Positions 1-8,329 of a stretch of 64,000 nucleotides of DNA are shown in pieces. The position numbers and the translations under genes are program-made. The notes below the pieces were generated by a model. It did not search any database and was not told the origin of the DNA. It saw only the letters and a program-made list of their open reading frames with translations. Within the stretch, counting starts at the first letter, position 1. Every line of letters starts with the position of its first letter. Origin of the DNA: DASZIT01 sp963709665 (lineage in GTDB: Bacteria > Actinomycetota > Acidimicrobiia > Acidimicrobiales > RAAP-2); the NCBI GenBank assembly GCA_963709665.1, contig CAVPWU010000002.1, positions 372,001 through 436,000 of the forward strand, given 5' to 3'.

Positions 1-1
1 C

Positions 2-331
2 CGTGACAGCCTGCGGGACGACATCCCCGAATTCCGCCCCGGCGACACCGTCAAGGTGCACGTCCGGGTGGTCGAGGGCACCCGGGAGCGGGTCCAGGTG
101 TTCCAGGGGGCGGTCGTCCGCCGCCAGGGCACCGGCGTGCGCGAGACCTTCACGGTGCGCAAGGTCAGCTTCGGCGTGGGCGTGGAGCGCACCTTCCCGG
201 TGCACTCCCCGATCATCGCCAAGACCGAGGTGGTGTCGCTGGGCGACGTCCGCCGGGCCAAGCTGTACTACCTGCGCGATCGGCACGGCAAGGCCGCCAA
301 GATCAAGGAGCGCCGCACTGCCCGCTCCTGA
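2..331 (+). CDS. rplS: 50S ribosomal protein L19 (5' end cut by window)
   Basis: Structural protein of the large ribosomal subunit at the 30S-50S interface. The frame is open from the first base of the window. The visible 109 residues contain the L19 core: the RPGDTVKVHVRVVEG segment, then RVQVFQG, the basic stretch around TFTVRKVS, and the typical end VRRAKLYYLRD followed by a basic tail. Only a few N-terminal residues are missing. In Mycobacterium rplS is followed by lepB, rnhB, a DUF2469 gene and yraN. Here lepB and rnhB are absent from this spot and the DUF2469 gene follows after about 40 nt. Confidence 0.97.
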   Translation, partial: RDSLRDDIPEFRPGDTVKVHVRVVEGTRERVQVFQGAVVRRQGTGVRETFTVRKVSFGVGVERTFPVHSPIIAKTEVVSLGDVRRAKLYYLRDRHGKAAKIKERRTARS

Positions 332-373
332 CCGGGGACGGTTGCGGGCGCCCCGTCCGGCTGGGTCCGGGCG

Positions 374-667
374 ATGAGCGAGGAGGACCTCGAGCGGTAC
401 GAGTCGGAGATCGAGCTGGCCCTCATCCAGGAGTACCGGGCGGTGCTCCCGCTGTTCGGCTATGTGGTGGAGACCGAGCGGCGCTTCTATCTGGCCAACA
501 AGGTGGAGGTGGCGGTGCGGGACGCCACCACCCCGTCGTGCGTGGAGGTCACCCTCCAGGACGCCTGGGTATGGGACATGTACCGCCCGGCCCGGTTCGT
601 GCCCTCGGTCCGGATCCTGACCTTCCGCGACGTGAACATCGAACGGTTGCCCGAGCAGGAGCTGTGA
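374..667 (+). CDS. DUF2469 family protein
   Basis: Small acidic protein of 97 aa belonging to DUF2469, an actinobacterial family of unknown function (Rv2901c in M. tuberculosis). The family hallmarks are plain: the N-terminal SEEDLERYESEIELAL stretch, the block VVETERRFYLANKVEV, and AWVWDMYRPARFV followed by RILTFRDVNIE near the end. The length matches the family. Its stop overlaps the GTG start of yraN by 4 nt, so the two are probably translationally coupled. Its place between rplS and yraN/comM/dprA is conserved in actinobacteria. No function should be inferred beyond that. Confidence 0.93.
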   Translation: MSEEDLERYESEIELALIQEYRAVLPLFGYVVETERRFYLANKVEVAVRDATTPSCVEVTLQDAWVWDMYRPARFVPSVRILTFRDVNIERLPEQEL

Positions 668-1023
668 CCCCCGACCGGCGGCAGGTCCTCGGCGCCGAGG
701 GCGAGTCGTCGGCGGCGGCCTGGTACGAGGAGCAGGGGTACGAGGTCCTGGAGCGCAACTGGCGCCGTCGGGAGGGCGAGGTCGACCTCATCGTCCGCAG
801 GGGGCGCACGGTGGCCTTCTGCGAGGTGAAGACCCGCTCCGGCGGCCGGTTCGGCACCGGCGCCGAGGCGGTGGTGGTCCCCAAGCAGCGCCGCCTGCGG
901 CGGCTGGCCAGCCGGTGGCTGTCGGAGCTGACGCCGGCGTCGGGCCGGGACCTGGTGGAGGTGCGGTTCGACGTGGTGGCCATCGACGCCGGACAGATCG
1001 AGGTGATCGAGGACGCCTTCTGA
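664..1023 (+). CDS. YraN/UPF0102 family nuclease-like protein
   Basis: Predicted 119-aa endonuclease-like fold of the UPF0102 (YraN) family. Seen directly: the G.EGE..A..YYEEQGYEVLERNWR-type start, then the PD-(D/E)XK-like core with EVDLIVRRG, FCEVKTRS (E and K of the catalytic signature) and a basic PKQRRLRRLASRWL helix. The GTG at 664 is preferred because it overlaps the DUF2469 stop (GTGA); a longer upstream start would run deep into that gene. Substrate and role are unknown for the family. The adjacency to comM and dprA, which handle single-stranded DNA during uptake and recombination, suggests but does not prove a DNA-processing job. Confidence 0.93.
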   Translation: MTPDRRQVLGAEGESSAAAWYEEQGYEVLERNWRRREGEVDLIVRRGRTVAFCEVKTRSGGRFGTGAEAVVVPKQRRLRRLASRWLSELTPASGRDLVEVRFDVVAIDAGQIEVIEDAF

Positions 1024-1203
1024 GGGCCCACCCCCTCGGGCCGCCGCCGACGCTGGCCCCCCGGGCCCCACCGTGACACCCGGCCCCTAGGGTCGGGGAC
1101 GTGCCTCGAGCGGTCGCCGGCACCTCGGCAGCGCGACCCTCCACCGTCCTCACCCGGCCGTCCTCCCACCGACGACCGCCGGGTCCTGTCGGAAGGAGGC
1201 GCC

Positions 1204-2751
1204 GTGATCGCCACCATCCCCTCCGCCGTCCTGCTCGGGGTCGACGGCAAGCTGGTCTCGGTCGAGGTCCACGTCTCGAACGGCCTTCCGGGCTTCACCG
1301 TGGTCGGCCTGCCCGACGCCGCCGTCCGGGAGTCCCGCGACCGGGTCCGGGCCGCCCTCCTGTCCAGCGGGCTGCCGTGGCCGCTCCGCCGGGTCACCGT
1401 CAACCTGGCCCCCTCCGGGGTCCGGAAGGGCGGGGCGGGCCTCGACCTCCCCATCGCCGTGGGCCTGCTGGTGGCCTCGGGGGAGCTGGCTCCCGAGTGC
1501 GTGGACGGGCTGGCCTTCGTGGGCGAGCTCGGGCTCGACGGCTCGGTGCGGGGCGCCCCGGGCATGCTGGTGCTGGCCGAGGCCCTGGCGGAGCGCACGC
1601 TGGTGGTGCCGGAGGCCAGCGCCGTCGAGGCGGGGCTCGGCGACCCCGGCCGGATCCGGACGGCCGCCACCCTCTCCGGGCTGGTGGACTGCCTCACCGG
1701 ACGGTGCCCGTGGGGGCCACCAGCGGCCGCCGGTCCCGGTCCGGGGGGCGCCGGGAGCCCGTCCGGCCGGGGCGGGACCGGGGGGCCGGATCTCGCCGAC
1801 GTGCGCGGCCAGCGACTGGCCCGCCGGGCCCTCGAGGTGGCGGCCGCCGGTGGCCATCACCTCCTGATGGTCGGTCCCCCGGGATCGGGGAAGACCATGC
1901 TGGCCACCTGCCTGCCCGGCCTGCTGCCGCCGCTGTCCCGACCCACCGCCCTCGAGGCCACCCGCGTCCACTCCGTGGCGGGGCTGACCCTGCCCCCCGG
2001 AGGCCTCCTCGCCCGCCCGCCGTTCCGGGCACCCCACCACGGCGCCTCGGCGGTGGCGATGATCGGCGGTGGGAGCACCTGGATGCGGCCGGGCGAGATC
2101 AGCCTCGCCCACGGGGGTGTCCTCTTCCTCGACGAGATGGGGGAGTTCCCCACCGTGGTCCTCGACGCCCTCCGCCAACCGTTGGAGGACGGCCAGGTGC
2201 GGGTCAGCCGGGCCCGCGGGTCCACCACCTTCCCGGCCCGGTTCACCCTGGTGGGCGCCATGAACCCGTGCCCGTGCGGCGAGGGTGGTGCGCCCGGACG
2301 GTGCCGGTGTACCGAGGGAGCCAAGGAGCGGTATGCCCGGCGGATCTCGGCCCCCCTGCTCGACCGGTTCGACCTGGCCGTCCGGGTCGACCGCCCCGAC
2401 GTGGACGACCTGATCGGGGGGGTGCCCGGGGAGTCCACGGCCGCGGTGGCCGAACGGGTGGCCGCCGCCCGCACCCTGGCCGTCCGGCGGCAGGGCTCGG
2501 TGAACGGCCTCCTGCCCGGGCCGCTGGTCGACCGGGTGGCCCCGATGTCGGGGGACGCCGCCACCCTGGTCGAGCTCGAGCTCCGGTCCGGATCCCTCAC
2601 CGCCCGGGGGCTGGTCCGGGTCCACCGGATCGCCCGCACCCTGGCCGACCTGGCCGGCGGTACCACGGAGATCGGGGCCGGCCACGTCCGGGAGGCCCTG
2701 CTGCTGCGGTGCCGGCGGGAGCTCCTCCTCGGATCGGAGTACCGGCGGTGA
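1204..2751 (+). CDS. comM: YifB/ComM family AAA+ ATPase (Mg-chelatase-like)
   Basis: 515-aa AAA+ ATPase of the YifB/ComM family, which in Gram-negative models promotes branch migration during natural transformation. The order of parts is typical: N-terminal Lon-like ChlI domain (FTVVGLPDAAVRESRDRVRAAL), Walker A GPPGSGKT at residues 224-231, Walker B region VLFLDEMGEFP, the FRAPHH motif, a conserved CPCG cysteine cluster region (MNPCPCG) and the C-terminal Mg-chelatase domain. The GTG start has a GGAAGGAGG-type site 5-6 nt upstream. Its stop overlaps the dprA start by 4 nt. There is a low-complexity Gly/Pro linker before the ATPase domain. Confidence 0.96.
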   Translation: MIATIPSAVLLGVDGKLVSVEVHVSNGLPGFTVVGLPDAAVRESRDRVRAALLSSGLPWPLRRVTVNLAPSGVRKGGAGLDLPIAVGLLVASGELAPECVDGLAFVGELGLDGSVRGAPGMLVLAEALAERTLVVPEASAVEAGLGDPGRIRTAATLSGLVDCLTGRCPWGPPAAAGPGPGGAGSPSGRGGTGGPDLADVRGQRLARRALEVAAAGGHHLLMVGPPGSGKTMLATCLPGLLPPLSRPTALEATRVHSVAGLTLPPGGLLARPPFRAPHHGASAVAMIGGGSTWMRPGEISLAHGGVLFLDEMGEFPTVVLDALRQPLEDGQVRVSRARGSTTFPARFTLVGAMNPCPCGEGGAPGRCRCTEGAKERYARRISAPLLDRFDLAVRVDRPDVDDLIGGVPGESTAAVAERVAAARTLAVRRQGSVNGLLPGPLVDRVAPMSGDAATLVELELRSGSLTARGLVRVHRIARTLADLAGGTTEIGAGHVREALLLRCRRELLLGSEYRR

Positions 2752-3941
2752 CCGCCGACCGACGGCGGGCGTACGCCGCCGCCCTCGCCGGGCTCCCGGA
2801 GATGACCCCGCGGCGGCTGGCCCGTCTGCTGGCCGGCCGGGAGCCCGGCGAGGCCTGGGACCAGCTCCGGCGGGGCGGCGGGGGGGACCACCGGCACGGC
2901 CGGATGGCCGACGCCGCCCGCCGGGTCGACCCCGGCGAGGTGGCGGAGCGGTACGCGTCGGCCGGGGTGGAGGTCCTGGTCCCGGAGGACCCGGCCTACC
3001 CGGACCGGCTGGTGGCCGACGCCGGGGCGCCGGCCGTCCTGTTCGCCCGGGGCGATCCGTCCCGCCTGCACGCCCGCCCGGCGGTGGCCATCGTGGGCAC
3101 CCGCTCGGCCACCCCCTACGGACGTCAGATGGCCACCGAGCTGGGTCGGGACCTGGCCAGCGCCGGGGTGGTCATCGTCTCGGGGTTGGCCAGGGGGATC
3201 GACGCCGCCGCCCACCTCGGTGCCCTCCGGGGCACCGGTGACGACCCGGGTCCGCCGGTGGCGGTGGTCGGCACCGGCGTCGACGTGGTCTACCCGGCCG
3301 CCACCGCCGGCCTCTGGGAGGAGGTGGCGGCCCGGGGGGCCCTCCTGTCGGAGTCGCCGCTGGGCACCCCGCCCCGACCCCGGGTCTTCCCGGCCCGGAA
3401 CCGCATCATCGCGGCTCTGGCCGACGTGGTGGTGGTGGTGGAGTGCCACCACCGGGGCGGTTCGCTCCACACCGTCGACGCCGCCGCCCGCCGGGGGATC
3501 CCGGTGGGAGCGGTCCCCGGCTCGGTGAAGAGCCGGGCCTCGGAGGGGACCAACGGGCTGCTGGTCGACGGCTGCACCCCGATCCGCGACGCCGCCGACG
3601 TGCTGACGGCCGTCTCCCTGGCCGCCGTGGGCCGCCCGGCGCCGCAGCCGCTGACGGAGGCCCGAACCGTGGTGGCCGCCCGCCGGCCCGGTCGGTCGCC
3701 GTCCCCCGACCGGGCCGTGGCCGGGCCGGCCGTCCCGGCCGTCCCGTCCGCCTCCCGGGCGGCCCCCCCGCCGGGCTCGACGGCCGAACGGGTGCTCCGG
3801 GCGGTGGAGGCGGAGCCGACCTCGTTCGAGACGATCCTGCTGCGGACCGGGCTTCCCATCGACGGGGCGGCCGAGGCCTGCACCGACCTGGTGGCGGCCG
3901 GACACCTCCGCGCCGGCGGTGGATGGTGGTCCCGTTCCTAG
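2748..3941 (+). CDS. dprA: DNA-processing protein DprA (Smf)
   Basis: 397-aa DprA, which loads RecA onto incoming single-stranded DNA. It has a N-terminal SAM/HhH-like region (LAGLPEMTPRRLARLL), the extended Rossmann core with VAIVGTRSATPYG, SGLARGIDAAAH, VVGTGVDVVYP, FPARNRIIAALAD and GGSLHTVDAAARRGIPV, and, after a Pro/Ala-rich linker, a winged-helix domain near the end (AERVLRAVEAEPTSFETIL...). The start is a GTG overlapping the comM stop. The tandem yraN-comM-dprA arrangement matches other actinobacteria. Other DNA-uptake machinery is not visible in the window apart from a weak pilin-like gene that follows convergently. Confidence 0.96.
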   Translation: MTADRRRAYAAALAGLPEMTPRRLARLLAGREPGEAWDQLRRGGGGDHRHGRMADAARRVDPGEVAERYASAGVEVLVPEDPAYPDRLVADAGAPAVLFARGDPSRLHARPAVAIVGTRSATPYGRQMATELGRDLASAGVVIVSGLARGIDAAAHLGALRGTGDDPGPPVAVVGTGVDVVYPAATAGLWEEVAARGALLSESPLGTPPRPRVFPARNRIIAALADVVVVVECHHRGGSLHTVDAAARRGIPVGAVPGSVKSRASEGTNGLLVDGCTPIRDAADVLTAVSLAAVGRPAPQPLTEARTVVAARRPGRSPSPDRAVAGPAVPAVPSASRAAPPPGSTAERVLRAVEAEPTSFETILLRTGLPIDGAAEACTDLVAAGHLRAGGGWWSRS

Positions 3942-3949
3942 GGGACCGG

Positions 3950-4576
3950 TCAGGTGCTGCTGGGGAATCCGCCCTGCTGCCATCCGACGGTCGACGACGT
4001 CGGTGTCCCCACGGTGGGCTCGGAGGCGAGGGCCGTGGCTACGCACGACGAGCCGGATGTCTGCTCGCCGTACCAGGTGGCGCTGACGTCCTTCCAGATC
4101 AGCCAGCACCGTCCGCTCGACGACCGGGCGGCCAGGGTGACGGCGCCGGTGTCCTGGCTGGCGCCGTCGGCGATTGCACCCGATGCCGAGCCGGCCACGC
4201 TGATGGAGTCGCTGCTGGTCGACGGCCCGTCCACGAAGCTGAGCGACGGCTCGAACTGGGCGAGTCCGGCGGCGTCCAGACTCCCGTAGCCGCCGGAGCC
4301 GGCGGCGGCCGACTCTGCGGTGCTCAGTGCCGTCTCGAGCGATGTCTGCGCCTGGACATCGTCGGCCAGGCCCACCCCGGGCTGGTCGGCGAGCTTGGTG
4401 CCGCCGTTCGACTTGAAAGCCGTGCTCAGCAGCAGCAGGACCAGAAGGGCGGTGACCAGCAGGCTGATGGCGGTGACCACCAGGGAGAATCCGGAGTCGA
4501 CCGGGTCGGCATCCCCCCAGCTCCCATCAGATGCGTTGCCCGCCGCCGATCCACGCCCGCCCCATCGGTCGTCCAT
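3950..4576 (-). CDS. Predicted membrane-anchored, pilin-like protein
   Basis: 208-aa protein of unknown function. A 26-residue hydrophilic leader ends in DSG and is followed by a FSLVVTAISLLVTALLVLLL membrane helix, then a 140-residue Ser/Ala/Gly-rich extracytoplasmic domain with two Cys (RCWLIW and SSCVAT). The leader-G^FSL-helix layout resembles type IV prepilins, but the Glu expected at position 5 of the mature protein is replaced by Val. It could be a minor pilin, a pseudopilin or simply a single-pass anchored protein. It lies tail to tail with dprA with an 8-nt gap. Upstream of the gene is a tandem 13-nt repeat (ACCCGGGTAGGC twice). Confidence 0.7.
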   Translation of the reverse strand: MDDRWGGRGSAAGNASDGSWGDADPVDSGFSLVVTAISLLVTALLVLLLLSTAFKSNGGTKLADQPGVGLADDVQAQTSLETALSTAESAAAGSGGYGSLDAAGLAQFEPSLSFVDGPSTSSDSISVAGSASGAIADGASQDTGAVTLAARSSSGRCWLIWKDVSATWYGEQTSGSSCVATALASEPTVGTPTSSTVGWQQGGFPSST

Positions 4577-4715
4577 GGCTGCCCCCAGTGACCCGATCCC
4601 GTCTCCCTGTGCCTACCCGGGTGCCTACCCGGGTCGGAGACCTCCCCCAAACGGTAGCGCGGCGGGGGCGCAACGGCCGGGCTCCGTCGGCGGGGACGCC
4701 CGGTACGCTGACGCG

Positions 4716-5594
4716 GTGGTCGACCGGCGAGACGACGTGCGGGTCCCGCGCCTGGGACTCCTGTTGCCGGCGCCGGTGACCGTGGGTGGCGGCCCCGACG
4801 AGTTCGGGCGCCTGGTGGCGCTGGCGGCGGCCGCCGAGACGAGCGGATTCGACGGGGTGTGGGTCCACGACGGACCCCCGGCCGACGGCCCCTCGGGCGA
4901 CGGGGCCCCGCTCTTCGAGCCGTACTCGCTGCTCGGGGCGTTGGCCGCCCGGACCGCCCGGGTGGCGCTGGCCGTCCTGCCCGACGGGCCTCCGGTGCGC
5001 CACCCGGCGCTGATGGCCAAGATCGTCACCGGCCTCGATGTGATCTCCCACGGCCGGGCGGTGCTCTCCCTGGGGACCGGACCGGCCACCGACCCCGAAG
5101 CGGTGGAGCGACTGGTCGAGGAGCTCGAGATCTGCCGTGCCCTGCTCACCGAGGAGATGCCGACGGTGGAGGGACGGCACTACCGGATCACCCGGGCCGC
5201 CAACCGTCCCGCACCGGTCCGCCGGGGGGGCGTGCCGCTGGTGGTGGCGGCCGACCGGGCCGACACCCTGGGAGCGGCGGCCGACCGGGCTGACGCCGTG
5301 GTGCTCACCGGCTCCGCCGAGGAGGTGGCGGCCCTGGTCGGCGGCGTCCGGATCCGGCCCGGTGAGGACGGCTCCGCTCCTGGCGGACCGGTGCTGCTGT
5401 GGTCGGGGTCGGTCGACCACCGGGATCCGGCCGGCGGGGTCACCGCCGCCGACCAGCTGGCGACGATGGCGGCGTCGGGGGTGGGTGGGTTCGTGGTCGA
5501 CCTGGGGGAGGGGTGCGACCCCGGGGACGTGGCCCGGTGCGGTGAGGCGTTGGCCCCGGTGGCGGCCCGGGCCACGGCCACCGTCCCCGGGTAG
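4716..5594 (+). CDS. LLM class flavin/F420-dependent oxidoreductase
   Basis: 292-aa member of the luciferase-like (bacterial luciferase/F420 reductase) superfamily with a TIM-barrel fold. Recognisable parts: LGLLLPAPVTVGG at the first strand, GFDGVWVHDG, the ARVALAVLPDGPPVRHPALMAK segment, GLDVISHGRAVLSLGTG and the EELEICRALLTEE helix. The C-terminal part is shorter and more divergent than in the other two LLM proteins of this window, so cofactor (F420 or FMN) and substrate stay open. GTG 4716 is chosen because TACGCT ends 6 nt upstream, the leaderless signature seen repeatedly here; GTG 4737 is the alternative. Confidence 0.85.
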   Translation: MVDRRDDVRVPRLGLLLPAPVTVGGGPDEFGRLVALAAAAETSGFDGVWVHDGPPADGPSGDGAPLFEPYSLLGALAARTARVALAVLPDGPPVRHPALMAKIVTGLDVISHGRAVLSLGTGPATDPEAVERLVEELEICRALLTEEMPTVEGRHYRITRAANRPAPVRRGGVPLVVAADRADTLGAAADRADAVVLTGSAEEVAALVGGVRIRPGEDGSAPGGPVLLWSGSVDHRDPAGGVTAADQLATMAASGVGGFVVDLGEGCDPGDVARCGEALAPVAARATATVPG

Positions 5595-5603
5595 GTCGAG
5601 ACC

Positions 5604-5912
5604 GTGGCATCCGGGGGACGGGCGCACGACCCGGGCGGGCTGGCCCGGGCGGTGGCGGCGGTGGTCGACTCGATCCCGCCCGGCGAGGTGCTGACCTACG
5701 GGGAGGTGGCGATCGAGGCGGGAGCCCCCGGCGCCGCCCGCGCCGTCGGACGGGTGCTTTCGGAGGCCGAGGTGCCGATGGCCTGGTGGCGGGTGGTCAC
5801 GGCCTCCGGCCGCCTGGTGCCGGGCCACGAGGTCGAGCACGCCCGCCGCCTGCGGGCGGAGGGGGTCGCCCTCACCGCCTCCGGGAGGGCCGTGCGGATA
5901 CGGGCCCGATGA
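5604..5912 (+). CDS. MGMT-like alkyltransferase-like (ATL) DNA-binding protein
   Basis: 102-aa protein with the DNA-binding domain of O6-alkylguanine-DNA alkyltransferases: the winged-helix segment IPPGEVLTYGEVAIEAGAPGAARAVG and the recognition region PMAWWRVVTASGRL. The acceptor Cys of the PCHRV motif is absent and Trp-Arg stands in its place, as in ATL proteins. These bind alkylated bases and hand the lesion to nucleotide excision repair. The length fits ATL proteins, which lack the N-terminal domain of full MGMT. It follows the LLM gene by 9 nt and probably shares its transcript. Confidence 0.9.
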   Translation: MASGGRAHDPGGLARAVAAVVDSIPPGEVLTYGEVAIEAGAPGAARAVGRVLSEAEVPMAWWRVVTASGRLVPGHEVEHARRLRAEGVALTASGRAVRIRAR

Positions 5913-5921
5913 CCTCGGGGC

Positions 5922-6329
5922 CTACGCCTCGTCGGCGGGCTGCATGACCACGTGGTCGGCCTTCACCCGGTAGATGACCCGGACCTCGCCCTCCCGGCGC
6001 ATGGGGTAGGTGTCCACCCCCAGGTACTTCTTGGCCAGGGAGTCGATGTGGGCGTCGGCCCCCTCCTCGGTGGGCACCGCGGTGCCCCGGACCACCACCA
6101 CGTTGTAGGCGTCCTCGGGGTCGACCACCGACACCGCCACGTTCGGGTTGCGCTCGAGGTTGGTCTCCTTGGCCCGTCCCTTGGCCGTGTTGAAGATGAC
6201 GTCGTCGCCGTCGACGTCGATCCACACCGGGGTGAGCTGCGGCTTTCCGGCGGTGTCCACGGTGGCCACGTTGGCGATCACGGGGCGGTTCAGCAGGGTG
6301 CGGGCAGCGTCGGTCAGGGTGGTGGTCAT
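5922..6329 (-). CDS. PPOX class F420-dependent oxidoreductase
   Basis: 135-aa split-barrel flavin/deazaflavin-binding protein of the pyridoxamine-5'-phosphate oxidase-like superfamily. Key segments: LLNRPVIANVATVDTAGKPQLTPVWID at the start, DDVIFNTAKGRAKETNLERNPNVAVSVVDPE in the middle, and MRREGEVRVIYRVKADHVVM at the end. This pattern (nTakGRaKvrNLrrdP) is typical of the PPOX F420-binding subfamily rather than PdxH. A GGAGAAACCCG site precedes the ATG. It is divergent from endonuclease IV, with a 92-nt spacer holding both promoters. Substrate unknown. Confidence 0.92.
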   Translation of the reverse strand: MTTTLTDAARTLLNRPVIANVATVDTAGKPQLTPVWIDVDGDDVIFNTAKGRAKETNLERNPNVAVSVVDPEDAYNVVVVRGTAVPTEEGADAHIDSLAKKYLGVDTYPMRREGEVRVIYRVKADHVVMQPADEA

Positions 6330-6421
6330 CGGGTTTCTCCTGGGTCGGGGACGGCGGGTCCGGGGTCTCGCACCCGAACCTACCGGGCGGGCCGGTGATC
6401 CGCCGCTGGTACGGTGCGACC

Positions 6422-7294
6422 ATGCGGATCGGAGCCCACGTCCGGGCCGGGAAGGGCCTGGTGCCCGCCCTCGCCCACGGGGAGGAGATCGGCGCCGAGG
6501 TGGTGCAGATCTTCACCCAGAGCCCCCGGATGTGGAAGGCCTCGCAGTACGGTCCCGAGGTACTCGCCGGCTACCGGGCCGCCCAGGCCGAGCACCCCTC
6601 GGTCACCTCCACCTTCTGCCACGCCACCTACCTGATCAACCTGGCCACCCCCGACCCGGCCCTGGCCGACAAGTCGCGGGCCTGCCTCGACGCCAACCTG
6701 GCCACCGCCCAGGGGATGGGGGCCGACGGACTGGTCCTCCACATCGGGAGCCACCGGGGGAGCGGCTTCGAGACCGCCCTGCCCGGGATCGTGGCGGGTC
6801 TGGAGGAGGCCCTGGACTCGGTGGCGGAGGACGGACGACCCTGCCCCATCCTGTTGGAGAACGCCGCCGGCGCCGGGGACACGGTGGGCCGGTCGTTCGA
6901 GGAGCTGGCCCGGGTGATCGAGGCGGCCGGCGGGGACGAGCGGCTCGGCATCTGCATCGACACCCAACACCTGTGGGCCTCGGGGGTGGCGTTCGGGACG
7001 GTGGAGGAGGCCGACGGGGTGATGGACCTGGTGGCGTCGACGGTGGGGCTCGACCGCCTGGGATGCCTCCACCTCAACGACTCCAAGGTCGCCTTCGGCG
7101 CCAACAAGGACCGCCACGAGAACATCGGAGACGGCACCATCGGCGCCACCGGCCTGGCGGCGCTGCTCGGCCACCCGGACCTCCAGGGGCTTCCGGCCAT
7201 CCTCGAGGTGCCCGGGGAGGGCGACGGGCCACGGGCCGAGGACGTGGTGGCCGCCCGGGCCGCATGGGAGCAGGGCGTGCAGCAGCGGGCGTGA
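6422..7294 (+). CDS. nfo: Deoxyribonuclease IV (endonuclease IV)
   Basis: 290-aa AP endonuclease of the Nfo family. It cleaves 5' to abasic sites and removes 3' blocks in base-excision repair. The metal-binding barrel motifs are all present: IGAHVRAGKGL, VQIFTQSPRMWK, CHATYLINLATPD, LHIGSHRG, ILLENAAGAG, ICIDTQHLWASG, and the family signature LHLNDSKVAFGANKDRHENIGDGTIG, followed by the final ILEVPGEG. Start ATG is supported by TACGGT ending 6 nt upstream, indicating a leaderless mRNA. Full length for the family. Confidence 0.97.
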   Translation: MRIGAHVRAGKGLVPALAHGEEIGAEVVQIFTQSPRMWKASQYGPEVLAGYRAAQAEHPSVTSTFCHATYLINLATPDPALADKSRACLDANLATAQGMGADGLVLHIGSHRGSGFETALPGIVAGLEEALDSVAEDGRPCPILLENAAGAGDTVGRSFEELARVIEAAGGDERLGICIDTQHLWASGVAFGTVEEADGVMDLVASTVGLDRLGCLHLNDSKVAFGANKDRHENIGDGTIGATGLAALLGHPDLQGLPAILEVPGEGDGPRAEDVVAARAAWEQGVQQRA

Positions 7295-7316
7295 TCCGGA
7301 CGGGATAGTGGAAATA

Positions 7317-7327
7317 AGAATCATTCT
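7317..7327. promoter_or_regulatory. Fur/Zur-type operator in the promoter of the metal ABC operon
   Basis: The perfect 11-nt inverted repeat AGAAT-C-ATTCT sits in an unusually AT-rich patch between endonuclease IV and the metal-binding protein gene. TAGGGT at 7332-7337 lies directly after it and can serve as the -10 box, so a bound repressor would cover the -35/-10 spacer. GAAT-n-ATTC cores are characteristic of Fur-family boxes. Given the genes downstream, Zur (zinc) or a manganese-sensing Fur relative is the likely regulator; none is encoded in the window. Confidence 0.65.
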
Positions 7328-7366
7328 CAGCTAGGGTGGGTGGCGACGACGTCGAGAGCCGAGCCC

Positions 7367-8329
7367 ATGACCCACCCCAGCCCCTCCGGAACCCATCTGA
7401 CGACCCCTCCCCGGCGGGCGGGGTCGGCGGCCGCCCTGGTGGCGGTGGCGGTGGCCCTCGCCGCCTGCAGCCAGTCCGTCGCCTCGGCCTTCCCCTCCAC
7501 CCCCGCGGGCGGCGGCGCGGTGATCCGGGTGGTGGCCGCCGAGAACTTCTGGGGCAGCATCGCCGCCCAGATCGGGGGGCGGCACGTCCACGTGGTGAGC
7601 ATCATCACCAACCCGGCTACCGATCCCCACGCCTACGAACCCACCGCCGGCGACGCCCGGACGGTGGCCGAGGCGCAGATGGTGATCGAGAACGGCATCG
7701 GCTACGACCCGTGGGTGCCCAAGCTGCTGGCGGCCGACCAGGGGAGCCCGACGGTGCTGGACGTCGGTGACGTGGTGGGGGTGGCCGACGGGGGCAACCC
7801 CCACCGGTGGTACGACCCCGCTGACGTCCAGGAGGTCATCGCCCGGATGGTGACCGACTTCCAACGGCTCGATCCGTCCGACGCCGCCTACTTCGCCGAC
7901 CAGCGGACCACCTTCGACACCGTGGCCCTCGCGCCCTACGACGCCCTGATCGCCTCCATCCGGGCGGCCTACGCCGGGACCCCGGTGGGCGCCTCGGAGT
8001 CCATCTTCGCCATGCTGGCGCCGGCCCTGGGGCTGGACCTCATCACCCCGCCGACCTTCCTCCGGGCCATCAGCGAGGGGACCGACGTGTCGGCCGCCGA
8101 CAAGGAGGCCATCGACGACCAGATCACCCACCACCGGATCAGGATCTACGTCTACAACAGCCAGAACGTCACCCCCGACGTGCAGGCCCAACTGGCGGAG
8201 GTCCGCTCCGCCCATATCCCGGTGGCCACCATCACCGAGACGCTGCAGCCGGCCAACGCCACCTACCAGGCCTGGCAGGTGCGCCAGCTCCGCGGCATCC
8301 GTGCGGCGCTGGCCGAGGCGGCATCGTGA
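7367..8329 (+). CDS. Metal (Zn/Mn) ABC transporter substrate-binding lipoprotein
   Basis: 320-aa cluster A-I binding protein. The N-terminus is a lipoprotein signal: basic TPPRRAG, hydrophobic ALVAVAVAL, lipobox LAAC. The metal-site signature is DPHAYEP (first His), NPHRWYDP (second His) and GASESIFAMLAPALG, where zinc-type ZnuA proteins have His and manganese-type proteins Glu. The fourth position region (YVYNSQNV) has no Asp. So H-H-E is visible and the metal preference is uncertain. ATG 7367 is chosen over GTG 7340 because the -10 box TAGGGT at 7332-7337 leaves the latter upstream of the expected transcription start. First gene of a four-gene operon with 4-nt overlaps. Confidence 0.92.
   Translation: MTHPSPSGTHLTTPPRRAGSAAALVAVAVALAACSQSVASAFPSTPAGGGAVIRVVAAENFWGSIAAQIGGRHVHVVSIITNPATDPHAYEPTAGDARTVAEAQMVIENGIGYDPWVPKLLAADQGSPTVLDVGDVVGVADGGNPHRWYDPADVQEVIARMVTDFQRLDPSDAAYFADQRTTFDTVALAPYDALIASIRAAYAGTPVGASESIFAMLAPALGLDLITPPTFLRAISEGTDVSAADKEAIDDQITHHRIRIYVYNSQNVTPDVQAQLAEVRSAHIPVATITETLQPANATYQAWQVRQLRGIRAALAEAAS

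Noticed and set aside
1024..1203. Possible small gene between yraN and comM
   Set aside because: CTAGGGTCGGGGACGTG near 1087-1103 looks like a leaderless start, but the frame that follows is a shadow of comM; more likely this box is part of the comM promoter region.
1101..2747. Long plus-strand frame running through comM into dprA
   Set aside because: Its amino acids before 2748 are Arg/Gly/Pro noise from another frame of comM; only the part from GTG 2748 shows DprA motifs.
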